64,000 nt of DNA from Methylovirgula sp. 4M-Z18 (GCF_037890675.1 NZ_CP149574.1:2766874-2830873); one strand, 5' to 3'; positions 46,556 to 56,553 are shown, numbered from the stretch's first letter. The notes: generated by a model not told the origin, from the letters alone. Made by a program: numbers and translations.

Positions 46556-47689
46556 TTAGATTTCGTCCCGCAACGCTTGTGCAACCCGTTCAATATCCTC
46601 CTCCTTCATTTGCGCATAGATCGGCAACAGGATCGAATGATCCTGCGCGTGTTCCGAGCGTTGAAGGCCATGGCGCGGTCTGTTTCCCGCGTAAGCTGGC
46701 TCGCGATGTGCACACATGATGCCACGCCGCGTCGCAATCCCCTTATCCAGCAGATTTTGCATGACGCGACCTTGGTCCAGGCGATCTGAGAGTCGTACGC
46801 AAAAGCTTTGCCAATTCGATCGCGCCCACTCCGGTTCCTCCGGCAGGCGCAGACCCTCTATGTTGCCCAGAAGTTCGGCGTAGCGTGCTGCAATCGCTCG
46901 GCGCCGCAAAACAATATCAGAGAGTCGTTCGAGTTGCTTCCGCCCGATCGCCGCCTGGATATCTGTCATTCGATAATTATATCCCACCATCAGATAGTCT
47001 TCGAAGATCACCTGCGATGAACCATGTCGTACGGTATCTGGAACGCTCATGCCGTGTTGGCGCAGAAGTCGAAATTTGTGATCCAGATCAGCGTCGGCGG
47101 TGGTCAACATTCCCCCCTCGCCGGTCGTAATCACCTTGCGTGGATGGAAGGAAAAGCACGCGATCCGTCCGTGCGGCTTACCGACCAATTTCCAAGTTCC
47201 GTTTATGCAAATCTGACTACCGACCGCGCAGGCGGCGTCTTCGATCAAGTCAATCGCGTGCCGATCGGCAAGAGCAACCAAAGCCGCAAGATCGCACGGC
47301 ATTCCCATTTGATGGACTGCGAGAATTGCGCGCGTGCGGGGCGTGATCGCCTCCGCCACCCGCTGCGGATCGATATTGTAGGTTGCGGGATCGATGTCCA
47401 CGAGAACCGGGATCGCTCCACAATAGCGAATACAGTTGACGGTGGCGATAAAGGAGTGACTGACCGTGATGACCTCATCGCCAGGGCCGATGCCGAGAGC
47501 AGCCAAGGCAACATGCAGCGCCGTGGTGCAATTCGAAACAGCGCAGGCGTAATGTGCGCCCATGTACGAGGCGAAATCCCGCTCGAATGCTGCCACTTGG
47601 GGACCTTGGGACACCCAACCGGACAAAACCGCCTCGCGGGCAGCATCGGCTTCGTCAGCCGCAAGCAATGGCAAAGCAATAGGAATCAC
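46556..47689 (-). CDS. DegT family sugar aminotransferase
   Basis: A 377-residue PLP enzyme: VSNCTTALHVALAALGIGPGDEV, VHQMGMPCDL, the PLP aspartate in LIEDAACAVG and the lysine in SFHPRKVITTGEGG. It resembles aminotransferases making 4-amino sugars (perosamine/PseC group). The start is a GTG at 47689 that overlaps the upstream SDR stop (GTGA) and has GGAGG ten bases earlier. A longer frame to 47749 exists only inside the SDR gene. SDR and aminotransferase probably act in sequence on one nucleotide sugar. Confidence 0.85.
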   Translation of the reverse strand: MIPIALPLLAADEADAAREAVLSGWVSQGPQVAAFERDFASYMGAHYACAVSNCTTALHVALAALGIGPGDEVITVSHSFIATVNCIRYCGAIPVLVDIDPATYNIDPQRVAEAITPRTRAILAVHQMGMPCDLAALVALADRHAIDLIEDAACAVGSQICINGTWKLVGKPHGRIACFSFHPRKVITTGEGGMLTTADADLDHKFRLLRQHGMSVPDTVRHGSSQVIFEDYLMVGYNYRMTDIQAAIGRKQLERLSDIVLRRRAIAARYAELLGNIEGLRLPEEPEWARSNWQSFCVRLSDRLDQGRVMQNLLDKGIATRRGIMCAHREPAYAGNRPRHGLQRSEHAQDHSILLPIYAQMKEEDIERVAQALRDEI

Positions 47690-48690
47690 GGCGCGATCGC
47701 CTCCCTCTCGGAAGTTGCAGGGAGCGACCCGCGTTTTGCGCGCCACCATTTCACGAGATCTTTGAGTCCCTGTTCGAGTGGCACCGTCGCCCGAAAGCCT
47801 AACAGGCGCTCCGCCTTTCCGGTTGATGCCAACCGGCGCGGCACCGGATTGACCGACCGTTCGGGTGCAAATTCCGGCGTCATCCCACGATGACCCATCG
47901 CCGAAGCGAGCAATGTCGCGAGCTGTGCCAAACTCGTCTCTTTCCCGCTGGCAATATTGAACGCTTCGTCCGTTACCTTGGATTTTGCCCCCAGAATATT
48001 GGCGCGCGCGACATCGCGCACGTGAACGAAATCCATTGTTTGCTGACCATCTCCGAAAATGATCGGCGGCAACCCGGCTTCCAGACGCTCCATCCAGCGG
48101 ATGAGGACTTCGGTATAGCGGCCATGAATATCCATCCGGTCGCCATAGACGTTAAAATATCGGAAGGTTACGTAGTCGAGGCCATACATGTCGTTGAAGG
48201 AGCGCAACAGACCTTCATTAAACGCCTTTGCTGCCCCATACAGCGTTCGGTTGCCATAGGGGTTTTGTCGCTCCGTCGTCGGGAACTCCTCCGCCAACCC
48301 ATATACCGAAGCCGATGATGCTGCGACGACTTTCTCGATATCATACTTGATGCACAATTCTAGAAGCTCGAATGTTGCATCGACCATGACCCCCATCGCC
48401 TCCCGCGGCTCGGCAGCGCAGTGGGTAATGCGCAAAGCCGCTTGGTGAAAGACGATATCGGCTGTTCGGATAAGCTGCGCCATCAGTTTCCTGTCACGAA
48501 TATCGCCCTGCACCAGCCGCACGGGTCCCCGCTCGAGGGTGCGCTGAAGATTCTCCGCACGGCCTCTGATCATATTGTCGAGGCAGATGATTTCTGAGCA
48601 GCCCTCGTCACACAACAGATCAGCAATATGTGAGCCTATAAAACCGGCTCCTCCGGTCACGAGAATGCGTTTTCCTTTAAGATCAGCCAA
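47686..48690 (-). CDS. NAD-dependent epimerase/dehydratase (extended SDR)
   Basis: A 334-residue sugar-nucleotide SDR with the Rossmann motif TGGAGFIGSH near residue 12, the active-site serine region SSASVYG and catalytic YGAAK. The fold matches UDP-glucose 4-epimerase and related epimerase/dehydratases; the specific reaction cannot be fixed. Start is a TTG with GAGGAG six bases upstream. It is coupled to the downstream aminotransferase and follows the second aminotransferase gene by 68 bp. Confidence 0.85.
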   Translation of the reverse strand: MADLKGKRILVTGGAGFIGSHIADLLCDEGCSEIICLDNMIRGRAENLQRTLERGPVRLVQGDIRDRKLMAQLIRTADIVFHQAALRITHCAAEPREAMGVMVDATFELLELCIKYDIEKVVAASSASVYGLAEEFPTTERQNPYGNRTLYGAAKAFNEGLLRSFNDMYGLDYVTFRYFNVYGDRMDIHGRYTEVLIRWMERLEAGLPPIIFGDGQQTMDFVHVRDVARANILGAKSKVTDEAFNIASGKETSLAQLATLLASAMGHRGMTPEFAPERSVNPVPRRLASTGKAERLLGFRATVPLEQGLKDLVKWWRAKRGSLPATSEREAIAP

Positions 48691-48758
48691 GACGCTCTCC
48701 TCTCGTTCGGTTTTGCCGAAATCACGTGCTGCCAGACTGTCCGTGATCGCGGCCAGAT

Positions 48759-49868
48759 CTAAGCCGCATCAGCGAACGCAATCTTTTCGAGTTGTGTAAC
48801 GACCTCGACGACGTCCTCCGGTGCAAGCTCGGCATAAACCGGCAAAGACAGGAATTGGTGGGCCAGCGCCTCGGTCAATGGCAGATCGCCCACTCGATAG
48901 CCAAGGGTCGCATAGGCCTTTTGGAGGTGAACCGGAACGGGATAGTGAATCGCCGCTCCTATCCCTGCCTCTTGCAATCGCCTCAATGTCTCGTTGCGAT
49001 GCGACAAAGCAATGGCGTAGACATGGTAGACATGGCGGCAATGGGCTGGCGGCTGTGGCCGCACAAAGGGCAGCTTTGCGAGCAAATCATCATAGCGTGC
49101 TGCCACGGCACGACGCGCTTCGGTCCATTCCTCAATATAATCCATTTTTATGTTGAGCACGGCGCCCTGGATCCCGTCCATTCGGTAATTGTACCCCGGA
49201 ACGACGTGGTTATATTTGGTCTCTTGGCCCCAGTCGCGCAGCAACGACACTTTCCGCGCGAAGTCCGCTCGATTGGTGACGACAGCCCCGCCCTCCCCAT
49301 AGGCTCCGAGGTTTTTGCCTGGATAAAAGCTGAAGCAGCCCAGATCGCCGATCGATCCGGCCGCGCGTCCTTTGTATGCGGCCCCATGGGCCTGGGCCGC
49401 GTCCTCGATCACCACCAGTCCGTGGCGCTCCGCGATCGCCATGATCGGATCCATGTCTGCCATCAGCCCGTGCAAGTGCACAGGCATGATGGCTCTCGTC
49501 CGCAGCGTGATCGCAGCCTCGATATTGGCCGGGTTGATCGTCCAGGTCACTGGATCAATGTCGACAAAAACCGGCTTCGCACCGCTATAGAGTATCGCTG
49601 CGGTCGTTGCGACGAACGTCATTGATACCGTAATGACTTCATCACCAGGGCCAACTCCGGCGGCGAGCAACGCCAGATGGAGTGCTGAGGTTCCGCTGTT
49701 GACCGCCCGGCAATGGCTGACATTGCAATAGGCGGCAAAACGCTCCTCAAAACTCGCGACCTCCGGTCCCAGGACAAATTGGGTGCTGGCAACGGCGCGC
49801 AAGATCGCCTCGTCGACCCTCGGCTTGATCTGCTGATATTGAGCCTTCAAATCCGTGAGAGGTATCAA
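48759..49868 (-). CDS. DegT family aminotransferase, WbpE-like
   Basis: A 369-residue PLP aminotransferase. Visible are VNSGTSALHLALLAAGVGPGDEV, PVHLHGLMADM, VIEDAAQAHGA and the lysine in CFSFYPGKNLGAYGEGG. The sequence resembles WbpE/WlbC, which aminates C3 of UDP-3-keto-GlcNAcA. The nearby WbpB-like oxidoreductase and WbpD-like acetyltransferase support that role. Start is TTG with AAGGG eight bases upstream. The acetyltransferase gene lies 121 bp upstream. Confidence 0.85.
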   Translation of the reverse strand: MIPLTDLKAQYQQIKPRVDEAILRAVASTQFVLGPEVASFEERFAAYCNVSHCRAVNSGTSALHLALLAAGVGPGDEVITVSMTFVATTAAILYSGAKPVFVDIDPVTWTINPANIEAAITLRTRAIMPVHLHGLMADMDPIMAIAERHGLVVIEDAAQAHGAAYKGRAAGSIGDLGCFSFYPGKNLGAYGEGGAVVTNRADFARKVSLLRDWGQETKYNHVVPGYNYRMDGIQGAVLNIKMDYIEEWTEARRAVAARYDDLLAKLPFVRPQPPAHCRHVYHVYAIALSHRNETLRRLQEAGIGAAIHYPVPVHLQKAYATLGYRVGDLPLTEALAHQFLSLPVYAELAPEDVVEVVTQLEKIAFADAA

Positions 49869-49989
49869 GACGTTCGCCCTTCTCGTAATGCCGGCGCATC
49901 TATTTAATTTTTACACCCACATTTAATCACAAACATTAATTATTGAAAAGCTTTAAGAACAGCGAATTAAATATTTTCTACGGTATCAA

Positions 49990-50505
49990 TCACGATAAAT
50001 CGTCGCAATCTTCCCTCGCGCGCGCAGGGCCTGGCTGCTGGCCAGGCGACAACACGCGTGCAGGTACGCCGGCGACCACAGCACCCGGCGGCACGTCTCG
50101 CGTTACGACGGCGCCGGCGCCGACCGTTGCTCCCGCACCGATTGTGATACCGCACAATATCGTGGCGTTGGACCCAATTGACGCCTTACAACCGACACGG
50201 GTCCGTTCAAGCGTCCAATCGGCGGCACTTTGCGGACGCCCGTCAACCGTTGTCGCTCTTGGATATCGATCGTTGGTGAACATGACACCGTGACCGATGA
50301 AAACCTCGTCCTCGATCATCACCCCCTCGCAGATGAAACTATGCGACGATATTTTACAGCGTGCCCCAATTGTCGCCCCGCTCTGAATTTCGACGAAAGT
50401 TCCAATTTTCGTCTCGTCTCCGATATCGCAGCCGTAGAGATTGACGAGATCCGGGTGGAAGATCCTAACGTTGCTCCCAAGACGAACATCCTTCGTTATT
50501 GGCAT
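49990..50505 (-). CDS. Hexapeptide-repeat acyltransferase, WbpD-like
   Basis: A 171-residue left-handed beta-helix acyltransferase with hexapeptide turns throughout (IGDETKIGTFVEI, ATIGARCKIS, IGSNATILCGITIGAGATVGAGAVVTRDVPPGAVVAG in outline). The segment HSFICEGVMIEDEVFIGHGVMFTND is characteristic of WbpD/WlbB, which N-acetylates C3 of UDP-GlcNAc3NA. Start is the ATG at 50505, with AGGTGG upstream, one base after the Wzx stop. Confidence 0.86.
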   Translation of the reverse strand: MPITKDVRLGSNVRIFHPDLVNLYGCDIGDETKIGTFVEIQSGATIGARCKISSHSFICEGVMIEDEVFIGHGVMFTNDRYPRATTVDGRPQSAADWTLERTRVGCKASIGSNATILCGITIGAGATVGAGAVVTRDVPPGAVVAGVPARVLSPGQQPGPARAREDCDDLS

Positions 50506-50506
50506 A

Positions 50507-52012
50507 TTACCACCTATCCTTTTGCACATAGTGGAACCACGCAGCCCAGCGTTCGGCAGTCACGCCAGGAACCACGAACGCCAAACTCTCGGCCGCCTCC
50601 CCTAGCCGGCGCAGGAGCGGATGCGCCGCGAGCATCAGCCCAAGGACCCAACACAGGGCCGCACTCACGCTTGCCGATATCAAGCCCAGGAGGGCTGTCA
50701 TTGTGCCGTTATCCACGAGCGTGGCACATACGACCGGTCCGACCGAGGTCAAAATCGTAACAACAACACTTTTGGTGAGCGAATGGACCAGTTGACTCAC
50801 CTTGATATTCAGAAGCCGCGCAAGATAGTAGATTGCAACGGCTGCCTGGAACGGCAGCGTCACCAGTGCCGAAGCCGCCACCATCTGGACGCCAAAAAAC
50901 GACGCAAGTAGAATGACCAGAAGAGAAGGCGGCAGCGAAATCAACGAGGTCACCAAAGCACTGCGCACGTTTCCAGTCGCGACGAACATTGGATAACTTA
51001 AACAGGCCGCGAACAAAGCGGTATTCGCGATACAGAGGAGACGGACGATCGGCACAATTTCCAACCACCCACTCCCCAGCCAAAGGAATATAATCGGTTG
51101 CGCCATCACGGCAATAAAGAGTAGGAACGGCCATTGCACCGCCGCAAGCAGCTGCATCGTTTCGAGATAGACCGCTTTAAGATCTGCGCCCACTTTTCGC
51201 TGGGCGACGACCGCTGGCATAAGTACGGGATTTACGACTTGCGTGATTAACTTGTCGAACACTTGCGTCAGGTTCACGGCTCGACTGTAGAGCCCCACCG
51301 AAGCGAAATCGAGCACTCTCGCCAAAAACAATTGTGGTGAAAGATTGTAGAACATATTGATGATACTGATCGCGCTTGAGTAGAGTCCGAAGCTGATGAT
51401 TTCGCGGCTGTCCACCAGCGATATCCGGAAGATGTCAAATGATGCATATCTGCTGAGCAGCATGATTGCGAGTGCCGCGGTATTCGTAACGGCGCCCCAC
51501 ACCGGCGCCATGTAACTAAAGTGGCACGCCGCAAGCACACACGACACAACGATGCCAGAGGCGTTCGCCACGAGATTGCAGACGGCGAGCTCGCGGAATT
51601 CCATATTTCGGCGAAACAAGGCCGATATAGTATTGGAAACGGGCAGGAGCAAAAAGCTCAGCGCCGACACAACGACACCGAAAGCCAATCCTTCTTGGCC
51701 GAAGAACCGGGACAAGGGCTGAGCCGCGGCAAGTAGGAGCACGCTGATAAATGCCGAAATAGCAACGGTAATGGTAAAGGTGGTATGAATATTCGCGCGC
51801 GACAAGTCTTGTTTCTGAATAAGGTAATTCGCTCCGCCGAGTTCCTGCGCCGATGCTGCGATGATGGAGGTAAGAGCGTTTATCACTGCGTAGACGCCAA
51901 ATTCGGCCGGTGTCAACAAGCGGGCCAGTACGGCGGTTCCCACAAAAAAGAGGACGAGGCTTACGTAGCGCTCGATGGCAGAGAACAGGATGGAACGTGG
52001 CACCGGTTTCAT
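50507..52012 (-). CDS. Wzx-like oligosaccharide flippase
   Basis: A 501-residue protein with about 14 hydrophobic helices of the MVF/polysaccharide transport family. The N-terminal AVLARLLTPAEFGVYAVINALTS and the arginine-rich loop around FRRNMEFRELAV are typical of LPS biosynthesis flippases. It would move the lipid-linked repeat unit across the inner membrane. It lies between the oxidoreductase and acetyltransferase genes of the sugar pathway on one strand. Confidence 0.86.
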   Translation of the reverse strand: MKPVPRSILFSAIERYVSLVLFFVGTAVLARLLTPAEFGVYAVINALTSIIAASAQELGGANYLIQKQDLSRANIHTTFTITVAISAFISVLLLAAAQPLSRFFGQEGLAFGVVVSALSFLLLPVSNTISALFRRNMEFRELAVCNLVANASGIVVSCVLAACHFSYMAPVWGAVTNTAALAIMLLSRYASFDIFRISLVDSREIISFGLYSSAISIINMFYNLSPQLFLARVLDFASVGLYSRAVNLTQVFDKLITQVVNPVLMPAVVAQRKVGADLKAVYLETMQLLAAVQWPFLLFIAVMAQPIIFLWLGSGWLEIVPIVRLLCIANTALFAACLSYPMFVATGNVRSALVTSLISLPPSLLVILLASFFGVQMVAASALVTLPFQAAVAIYYLARLLNIKVSQLVHSLTKSVVVTILTSVGPVVCATLVDNGTMTALLGLISASVSAALCWVLGLMLAAHPLLRRLGEAAESLAFVVPGVTAERWAAWFHYVQKDRW

Positions 52013-52066
52013 TGCGACTTCGCTACAGCTAGAGACGGGTTTTTGCGGAAACCCTCGTCGAGCGAT

Positions 52067-53128
52067 TTAGGCAACGGCCGCCACCCGCTTCAACGTCTGC
52101 TTCCTCAACTTCAATTGCACTGGCCGCCCATGATCGGCGATCGAACGACAGGCCGCCTCGAGCACGTCTGTTACCCACAACCCCGATAGGCCACTTGAAA
52201 TAGGTGTCGCCCCAGTGTTCACACATTCAAGGAAATGCTCAATTTCGATCTGAAGCGCCTCTGTCGCTGAAATGTGGGGTGCCCACATGTCCCCCGCCCG
52301 GTATCCGATACGCATTTGATGCGCGTTTTCTTCTGGTGCGTTTAGCGTAATCCCTTTGTCGTAGACCTTGATTTTTTCCGTCGGTTCGAGATCGTTATAG
52401 ACAATCATCTTTTTGCTCCCCCCGATAAATGTTTGCCGCACCTTGATGGGAGAGAGCCAATTGACATTCACATGGGCCACACATCGACTTTCAAAGAACA
52501 GAGTGATGTGTGCCATGTTTTCAGGAGAACCTGCCACATGCGATGATCCTGTCGCTGAAACAGCCACAGGAAGTTCATCCAGGATGTATTGGATAATAGC
52601 GACATCGTGGACCGCGAGATCCCAAATCACGTTCACGTCGCTCTGGAACAAGCCGAGACTCGAGCGCGTACTGTCGTAATAGTAGATCTCCCCAAGTTCA
52701 TCGCGGGACAAGAGATTCTGGATCTTTTGAACGGCGGGTGTATACAAGAAGGTATGGTCGACCATCAAGGTTAAGCCGCGTCGGTCGGCTTCGTCGATCA
52801 GACGGCGCACCAGATTCGTGCCCTGTGCCAACGGCTTTTCAACCAATACATGTTTTCCCGCTTTGAGCGCGGCAAGAGCGAGTCCGTAGTGGGTATGCAC
52901 TGGAGTGGCGATGGCAACTGCGTCGATTTTGGAATCCTTGAGCAGATCTTCATAATGATGTGTCGTCTCGACTCCGGGGTAAAGACGCTGACACGCCGCC
53001 AACTTTGCCGTATCAAGATCACTGACACGAACAACGCGTGCCGACGAATTGCTGACGAAATTGCGGACGAGGTTTGGCCCCCAATAGCCATATCCGACAA
53101 CGCCGACGCCTATCAGCCCATTTTGCAT
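52067..53128 (-). CDS. Gfo/Idh/MocA oxidoreductase, WbpB/WlbA-like
   Basis: A 353-residue NAD-dependent sugar-nucleotide dehydrogenase. The Rossmann start GVVGYGYWGPNLVRN, the EKP motif in HVLVEKPLA and the central strand regions with FIGGSKKMIVYNDLEP fit the family. WbpB-type members oxidise C3 of UDP-GlcNAc(A), the substrate of the aminotransferase and acetyltransferase encoded downstream. AGGTAGG precedes the ATG closely. Specificity is inferred from context. Confidence 0.84.
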   Translation of the reverse strand: MQNGLIGVGVVGYGYWGPNLVRNFVSNSSARVVRVSDLDTAKLAACQRLYPGVETTHHYEDLLKDSKIDAVAIATPVHTHYGLALAALKAGKHVLVEKPLAQGTNLVRRLIDEADRRGLTLMVDHTFLYTPAVQKIQNLLSRDELGEIYYYDSTRSSLGLFQSDVNVIWDLAVHDVAIIQYILDELPVAVSATGSSHVAGSPENMAHITLFFESRCVAHVNVNWLSPIKVRQTFIGGSKKMIVYNDLEPTEKIKVYDKGITLNAPEENAHQMRIGYRAGDMWAPHISATEALQIEIEHFLECVNTGATPISSGLSGLWVTDVLEAACRSIADHGRPVQLKLRKQTLKRVAAVA

Positions 53129-53216
53129 GTGCCTACCTCTCTTCTTTCGCGACCATTCGGCTTCGTCTCTTCTATGGGGCGACCCGAGGTAGCGCGGCGC
53201 TCAACCTTTTTGTTCG

Positions 53217-54479
53217 TTATGTTCGCGCTGGCATGTCCTGCCAAATTCCGCGTGTATCGATCACATCTAGGTGGCGGCGGCTCGCCAGTGGAATCATCCT
53301 AAACTCGTCATGGTCGACGAGGAGGATCGCAATCTCGCAAGCGTGGAGCGCCTCATCTATGGTCATGAAGCCAACCCCGTGCTTCGCCAATTTGTCGGGC
53401 AGTCGTTTCAAGTTCGGCTCGACGACCTTGATACGCTCTCCATATTTGGTCGCAAGATGTAATGCCACCTCCATAGCAGGACTTTCACGCAGATCGTCGA
53501 TATTGGCTTTGAACGTCAACCCACAACAGGCGATATTGGCGTAAGGGTGATCATCAATCAGCGCTTCGGCACGCTCAATGATCCTCACCGTCTTATTCGT
53601 ATTGACCTCGCGGCTCGTCCGCATGACACGCGCGAGATCTGGCGCCGAATCAATAATGAACCACGGATCGACCGCGATGCAGTGACCGCCCACACCTGGT
53701 CCGGGTCGAAGCACGTTCACACGTGGGTGGCGATTGGCGATATCGATGACTTCCCACACGTTGATGTCGAATCTGTCGCAGATCAGGGACAGCTCGTTGG
53801 CAAACGCAATATTGGTATCCCGAAATGCGTTTTCCGTCAGTTTTACTAGCTCTGCTGCGCGAGCCGTGGTCGCGACACATGCCCCGCGCACGAACATTTT
53901 ATAAAAGCGTTGAGCCATCCGCGTGCAGCTGGGCGTGATCCCGCCGATACAACGATCGTTGTTGATAAGTTCGGTCAGAATTTGCCCCGGCAAAACGCGC
54001 TCCGGGCAATAGGCAACGTGCACCGCGCTATTGTCCTTGCCATTCATGCCAACCTGCAGCTCGGGCCGCCGATCGCTGATCTTCTTTGCTATCGCCTCGG
54101 TTGTCCCTATCGGTGATGTCGATTCGAGAATAACAAGATTCCCGGGTGACAAAAGCTCAACGATACTGTCAACGGCGGCATTCACGCTCGACAAGTCGGG
54201 CCGGTTGTCCTCATCAATGGGCGTTGGCACAGCAATAATGAACACATCCGCGGGTCGCGGCGCGGTTGAGGTGGTCAGTGCGCCGCTTGACACAACCTTG
54301 GCGACCAGACCATCAAGATCGGGCTCAGAAATATGAATTGCCCCGGAGGCAACCGTCTTCACGACATCCTCCTTGGTGTCGACGCCAAGCACCTTCAGTC
54401 CGCGGCTCGCAATCAAGGCTGCAGTGGGTAATCCAATGTAGCCAAGCCCGAGTATCGTAATGTTTTGGATGTCAGGCAT
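53217..54479 (-). CDS. wecC: UDP-N-acetyl-D-mannosaminuronate dehydrogenase
   Basis: Oxidises UDP-ManNAc to UDP-ManNAcA. The 420-residue protein has GLGYIGLPTAA at the N terminus, the conserved YCPERVLPGQ segment and the catalytic cysteine in GPGVGGHCIAVDPW near residue 266. FRDTNIAFANELSLICD is strikingly WecC-like. It overlaps the wecB gene by 8 bp, as expected for consecutive enzymes. A WbpA-type role on UDP-GlcNAc is less likely from these motifs. Confidence 0.92.
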   Translation of the reverse strand: MPDIQNITILGLGYIGLPTAALIASRGLKVLGVDTKEDVVKTVASGAIHISEPDLDGLVAKVVSSGALTTSTAPRPADVFIIAVPTPIDEDNRPDLSSVNAAVDSIVELLSPGNLVILESTSPIGTTEAIAKKISDRRPELQVGMNGKDNSAVHVAYCPERVLPGQILTELINNDRCIGGITPSCTRMAQRFYKMFVRGACVATTARAAELVKLTENAFRDTNIAFANELSLICDRFDINVWEVIDIANRHPRVNVLRPGPGVGGHCIAVDPWFIIDSAPDLARVMRTSREVNTNKTVRIIERAEALIDDHPYANIACCGLTFKANIDDLRESPAMEVALHLATKYGERIKVVEPNLKRLPDKLAKHGVGFMTIDEALHACEIAILLVDHDEFRMIPLASRRHLDVIDTRGIWQDMPART

Positions 54480-55590
54480 CGAGTAGAACTTTCACTATCC
54501 GCTCGCTGGCGCGGCCGTCACCAAAGGGATTGTGGGAGCGCGACATCGCAGCGTATGTTTCATTGTCATCAAGCAAACGGCATGTTTCACCGACGATCTT
54601 GTCGTAGTCCGCTCCGACCAGGCGAGCTGTCCCTGCCTCCACACCTTCGGGGCGTTCGGTTGTCTCACGCATGACGAGGACGGGTTTTCCAAATGTCGGC
54701 GCCTCCTCCTGCACACCTCCTGAATCCGTCAGGACCAAGTAGGAGAGTGAAAGAAGGCTGACAAAGTCCGTGTATTCCTGCGGCGAAATGAGGAATGCAC
54801 GTGGATGATTCGCCAAATGCGCGGCGAAGACATCGCGAACATTGGGATTTGGATGGGTGGGCAAGACGATAACGACATCTTCGCGGTTAAGGATCGTCCG
54901 CAAGGCGCTGACAATATTGGTGACGCCGCTGCCGAAATTTTCACGGCGATGACATGTCACGAGGATGATCTTGCGGTTCCCGTAATGTTTCTTTATGCCA
55001 TCCCAGCGGGACGACAGGAGAGGATCCGCTTCGACCATGGCTTTCGTCAGGATCAAGGCGTCGACAACAGTATTTCCCGTCACATGGATTCGCTCGTTTG
55101 ACACATTTTCCGATCGCAGCGCCTGTGCCGCGCGCTCGGTCGGCGCAAAGTGCTGATCCGCAATTGAAGTAACGATCTTGCGGTTCACTTCTTCCGGCCA
55201 TGGTGCGTAAATATCGCCGCTTCGAAGTCCCGCCTCTACGTGAGAGACAGGGACGCGGTGGTAGTATGACGCGAGTGCACCTGCCACGGCCGTCGCCGTG
55301 TCGCCTTGAACGATCACCCGCGTCGGCTGCACTTCCTCAAGGACCTCGCCGATCCTACCCAGAAGCCGCGCAGTGAGATGATCCAAAGTTTGGTTTGCCG
55401 TCATGACATTAAGGTCGAAGTCCGGCACCACTTTTGCGAGCTTGAGCACCTGATCCAGAAGCTCGCGGTGCTGCGCAGTCGCGCAGACCGTGACATCAAC
55501 CTTCTGCTCTGCTTTAAGTTGGTGAATCACCGGAAACAATTTGATTGCCTCCGGACGGGTACCCAACAGGATGAGAAAGCGCTTACGCAT
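54472..55590 (-). CDS. wecB: UDP-N-acetylglucosamine 2-epimerase (non-hydrolysing)
   Basis: Interconverts UDP-GlcNAc and UDP-ManNAc. The 372-residue protein has GTRPEAIK at the start, ATAQHRELLDQVL, HVEAGLRSGD, VTCHRRENFG and the substrate-binding TDSGGVQEEAPTFGKP, all family hallmarks. It precedes wecC with a short overlap and follows the wecG-like gene by 3 bp. WbpI, which epimerises UDP-GlcNAc3NAcA, is the close alternative. Confidence 0.93.
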   Translation of the reverse strand: MRKRFLILLGTRPEAIKLFPVIHQLKAEQKVDVTVCATAQHRELLDQVLKLAKVVPDFDLNVMTANQTLDHLTARLLGRIGEVLEEVQPTRVIVQGDTATAVAGALASYYHRVPVSHVEAGLRSGDIYAPWPEEVNRKIVTSIADQHFAPTERAAQALRSENVSNERIHVTGNTVVDALILTKAMVEADPLLSSRWDGIKKHYGNRKIILVTCHRRENFGSGVTNIVSALRTILNREDVVIVLPTHPNPNVRDVFAAHLANHPRAFLISPQEYTDFVSLLSLSYLVLTDSGGVQEEAPTFGKPVLVMRETTERPEGVEAGTARLVGADYDKIVGETCRLLDDNETYAAMSRSHNPFGDGRASERIVKVLLDA

Positions 55591-55593
55591 GTC

Positions 55594-56388
55594 TCATCCT
55601 CCGATACGGTGTGCGTCAGGCGGCGTAACTCCACCAGGGCGAAACTTGGGCCCCGCGAGTCGGCTGAGGAGTGCTCGCGTCATAAGGCCGACAAAAATCG
55701 TGTTGGTCTTGGCGTACCGCCACCACATGCGTCGAGGCTCTTGGTAGATTCGATACAGCCATTCGAGCCCGCACTGCTGCAAAACCCAAGGTGCACGCCG
55801 CACATTGCCGCTCAGAATATCGAACGAGCCACCGACCCCCATCACAAAAGGAACACCCAACTCATCGCGGTAGGCCGCCAGAAAGCGCTCCTTTCGGGGA
55901 GTCGGCATGCCGATAAAAAGACAATCTGCCTCGCTCGCGCGTATGTCTTGGACAACCAACGCCTCCTCCTCCCGGGTGAAATACCCGTCCCGGAGGCCTG
56001 CAAAAACGAGATTCGGATACTTTTTCGAAACCTGTTGCGCTGCTTGCCGCAAAGCTGCCGGCGTCGCGCCCAGAAAATACGGCTTGAAGCCATCGCGCGC
56101 GCAAAGTGCGAGAAGCTCCGTCAGTAAATCAACCCCCGTTACACGCTTCGACACCGGCATCCCAAGCGCCTGCGCACCCCAAACAATGCCCATTCCATCG
56201 ATGCCGATGACATCGCTGTTTACAACATCGTTGGCCAACACCGGGTCGGACCGCATGTTGACCAGTTTCGCAACGTTCAAGGCGACGTGCTGGAGGCGTC
56301 GCCGGCTCCGCATCGCCTCGCGCGCAAGCTCGACGGTCTCCTTCATCGTCAGAATGTCGATGGGGCACCCAAGAAACGACGTACGCAT
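55594..56388 (-). CDS. WecG/TagA/CpsF family glycosyltransferase
   Basis: A 264-residue GT26 enzyme. NSDVIGIDGMGIVW is the conserved active-site region near residue 60, followed by RVTGVDLLTEL and GVGGSFDILSGNVRRAPW. Relatives transfer ManNAcA (WecG) or ManNAc (TagA). With wecB and wecC directly downstream, ManNAcA or its 3-acetamido form is a reasonable donor. It is the first gene of a long minus-strand operon reaching at least 53217. Confidence 0.88.
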   Translation of the reverse strand: MRTSFLGCPIDILTMKETVELAREAMRSRRRLQHVALNVAKLVNMRSDPVLANDVVNSDVIGIDGMGIVWGAQALGMPVSKRVTGVDLLTELLALCARDGFKPYFLGATPAALRQAAQQVSKKYPNLVFAGLRDGYFTREEEALVVQDIRASEADCLFIGMPTPRKERFLAAYRDELGVPFVMGVGGSFDILSGNVRRAPWVLQQCGLEWLYRIYQEPRRMWWRYAKTNTIFVGLMTRALLSRLAGPKFRPGGVTPPDAHRIGG

Positions 56389-56553
56389 TTTTTCAACCTC
56401 TACGTTTCATGTTGCGGCACCCCATGCATTTGGGGGACTTGTTATTTGATTTTATAATCCGATAATACGGGGCGCATATTTAATTTCAAGATTATTATGA
56501 TTTAAATTATACCCGCAAAAACTCTTTCATCAACTCGTCCGAAGGAGGTAAAC

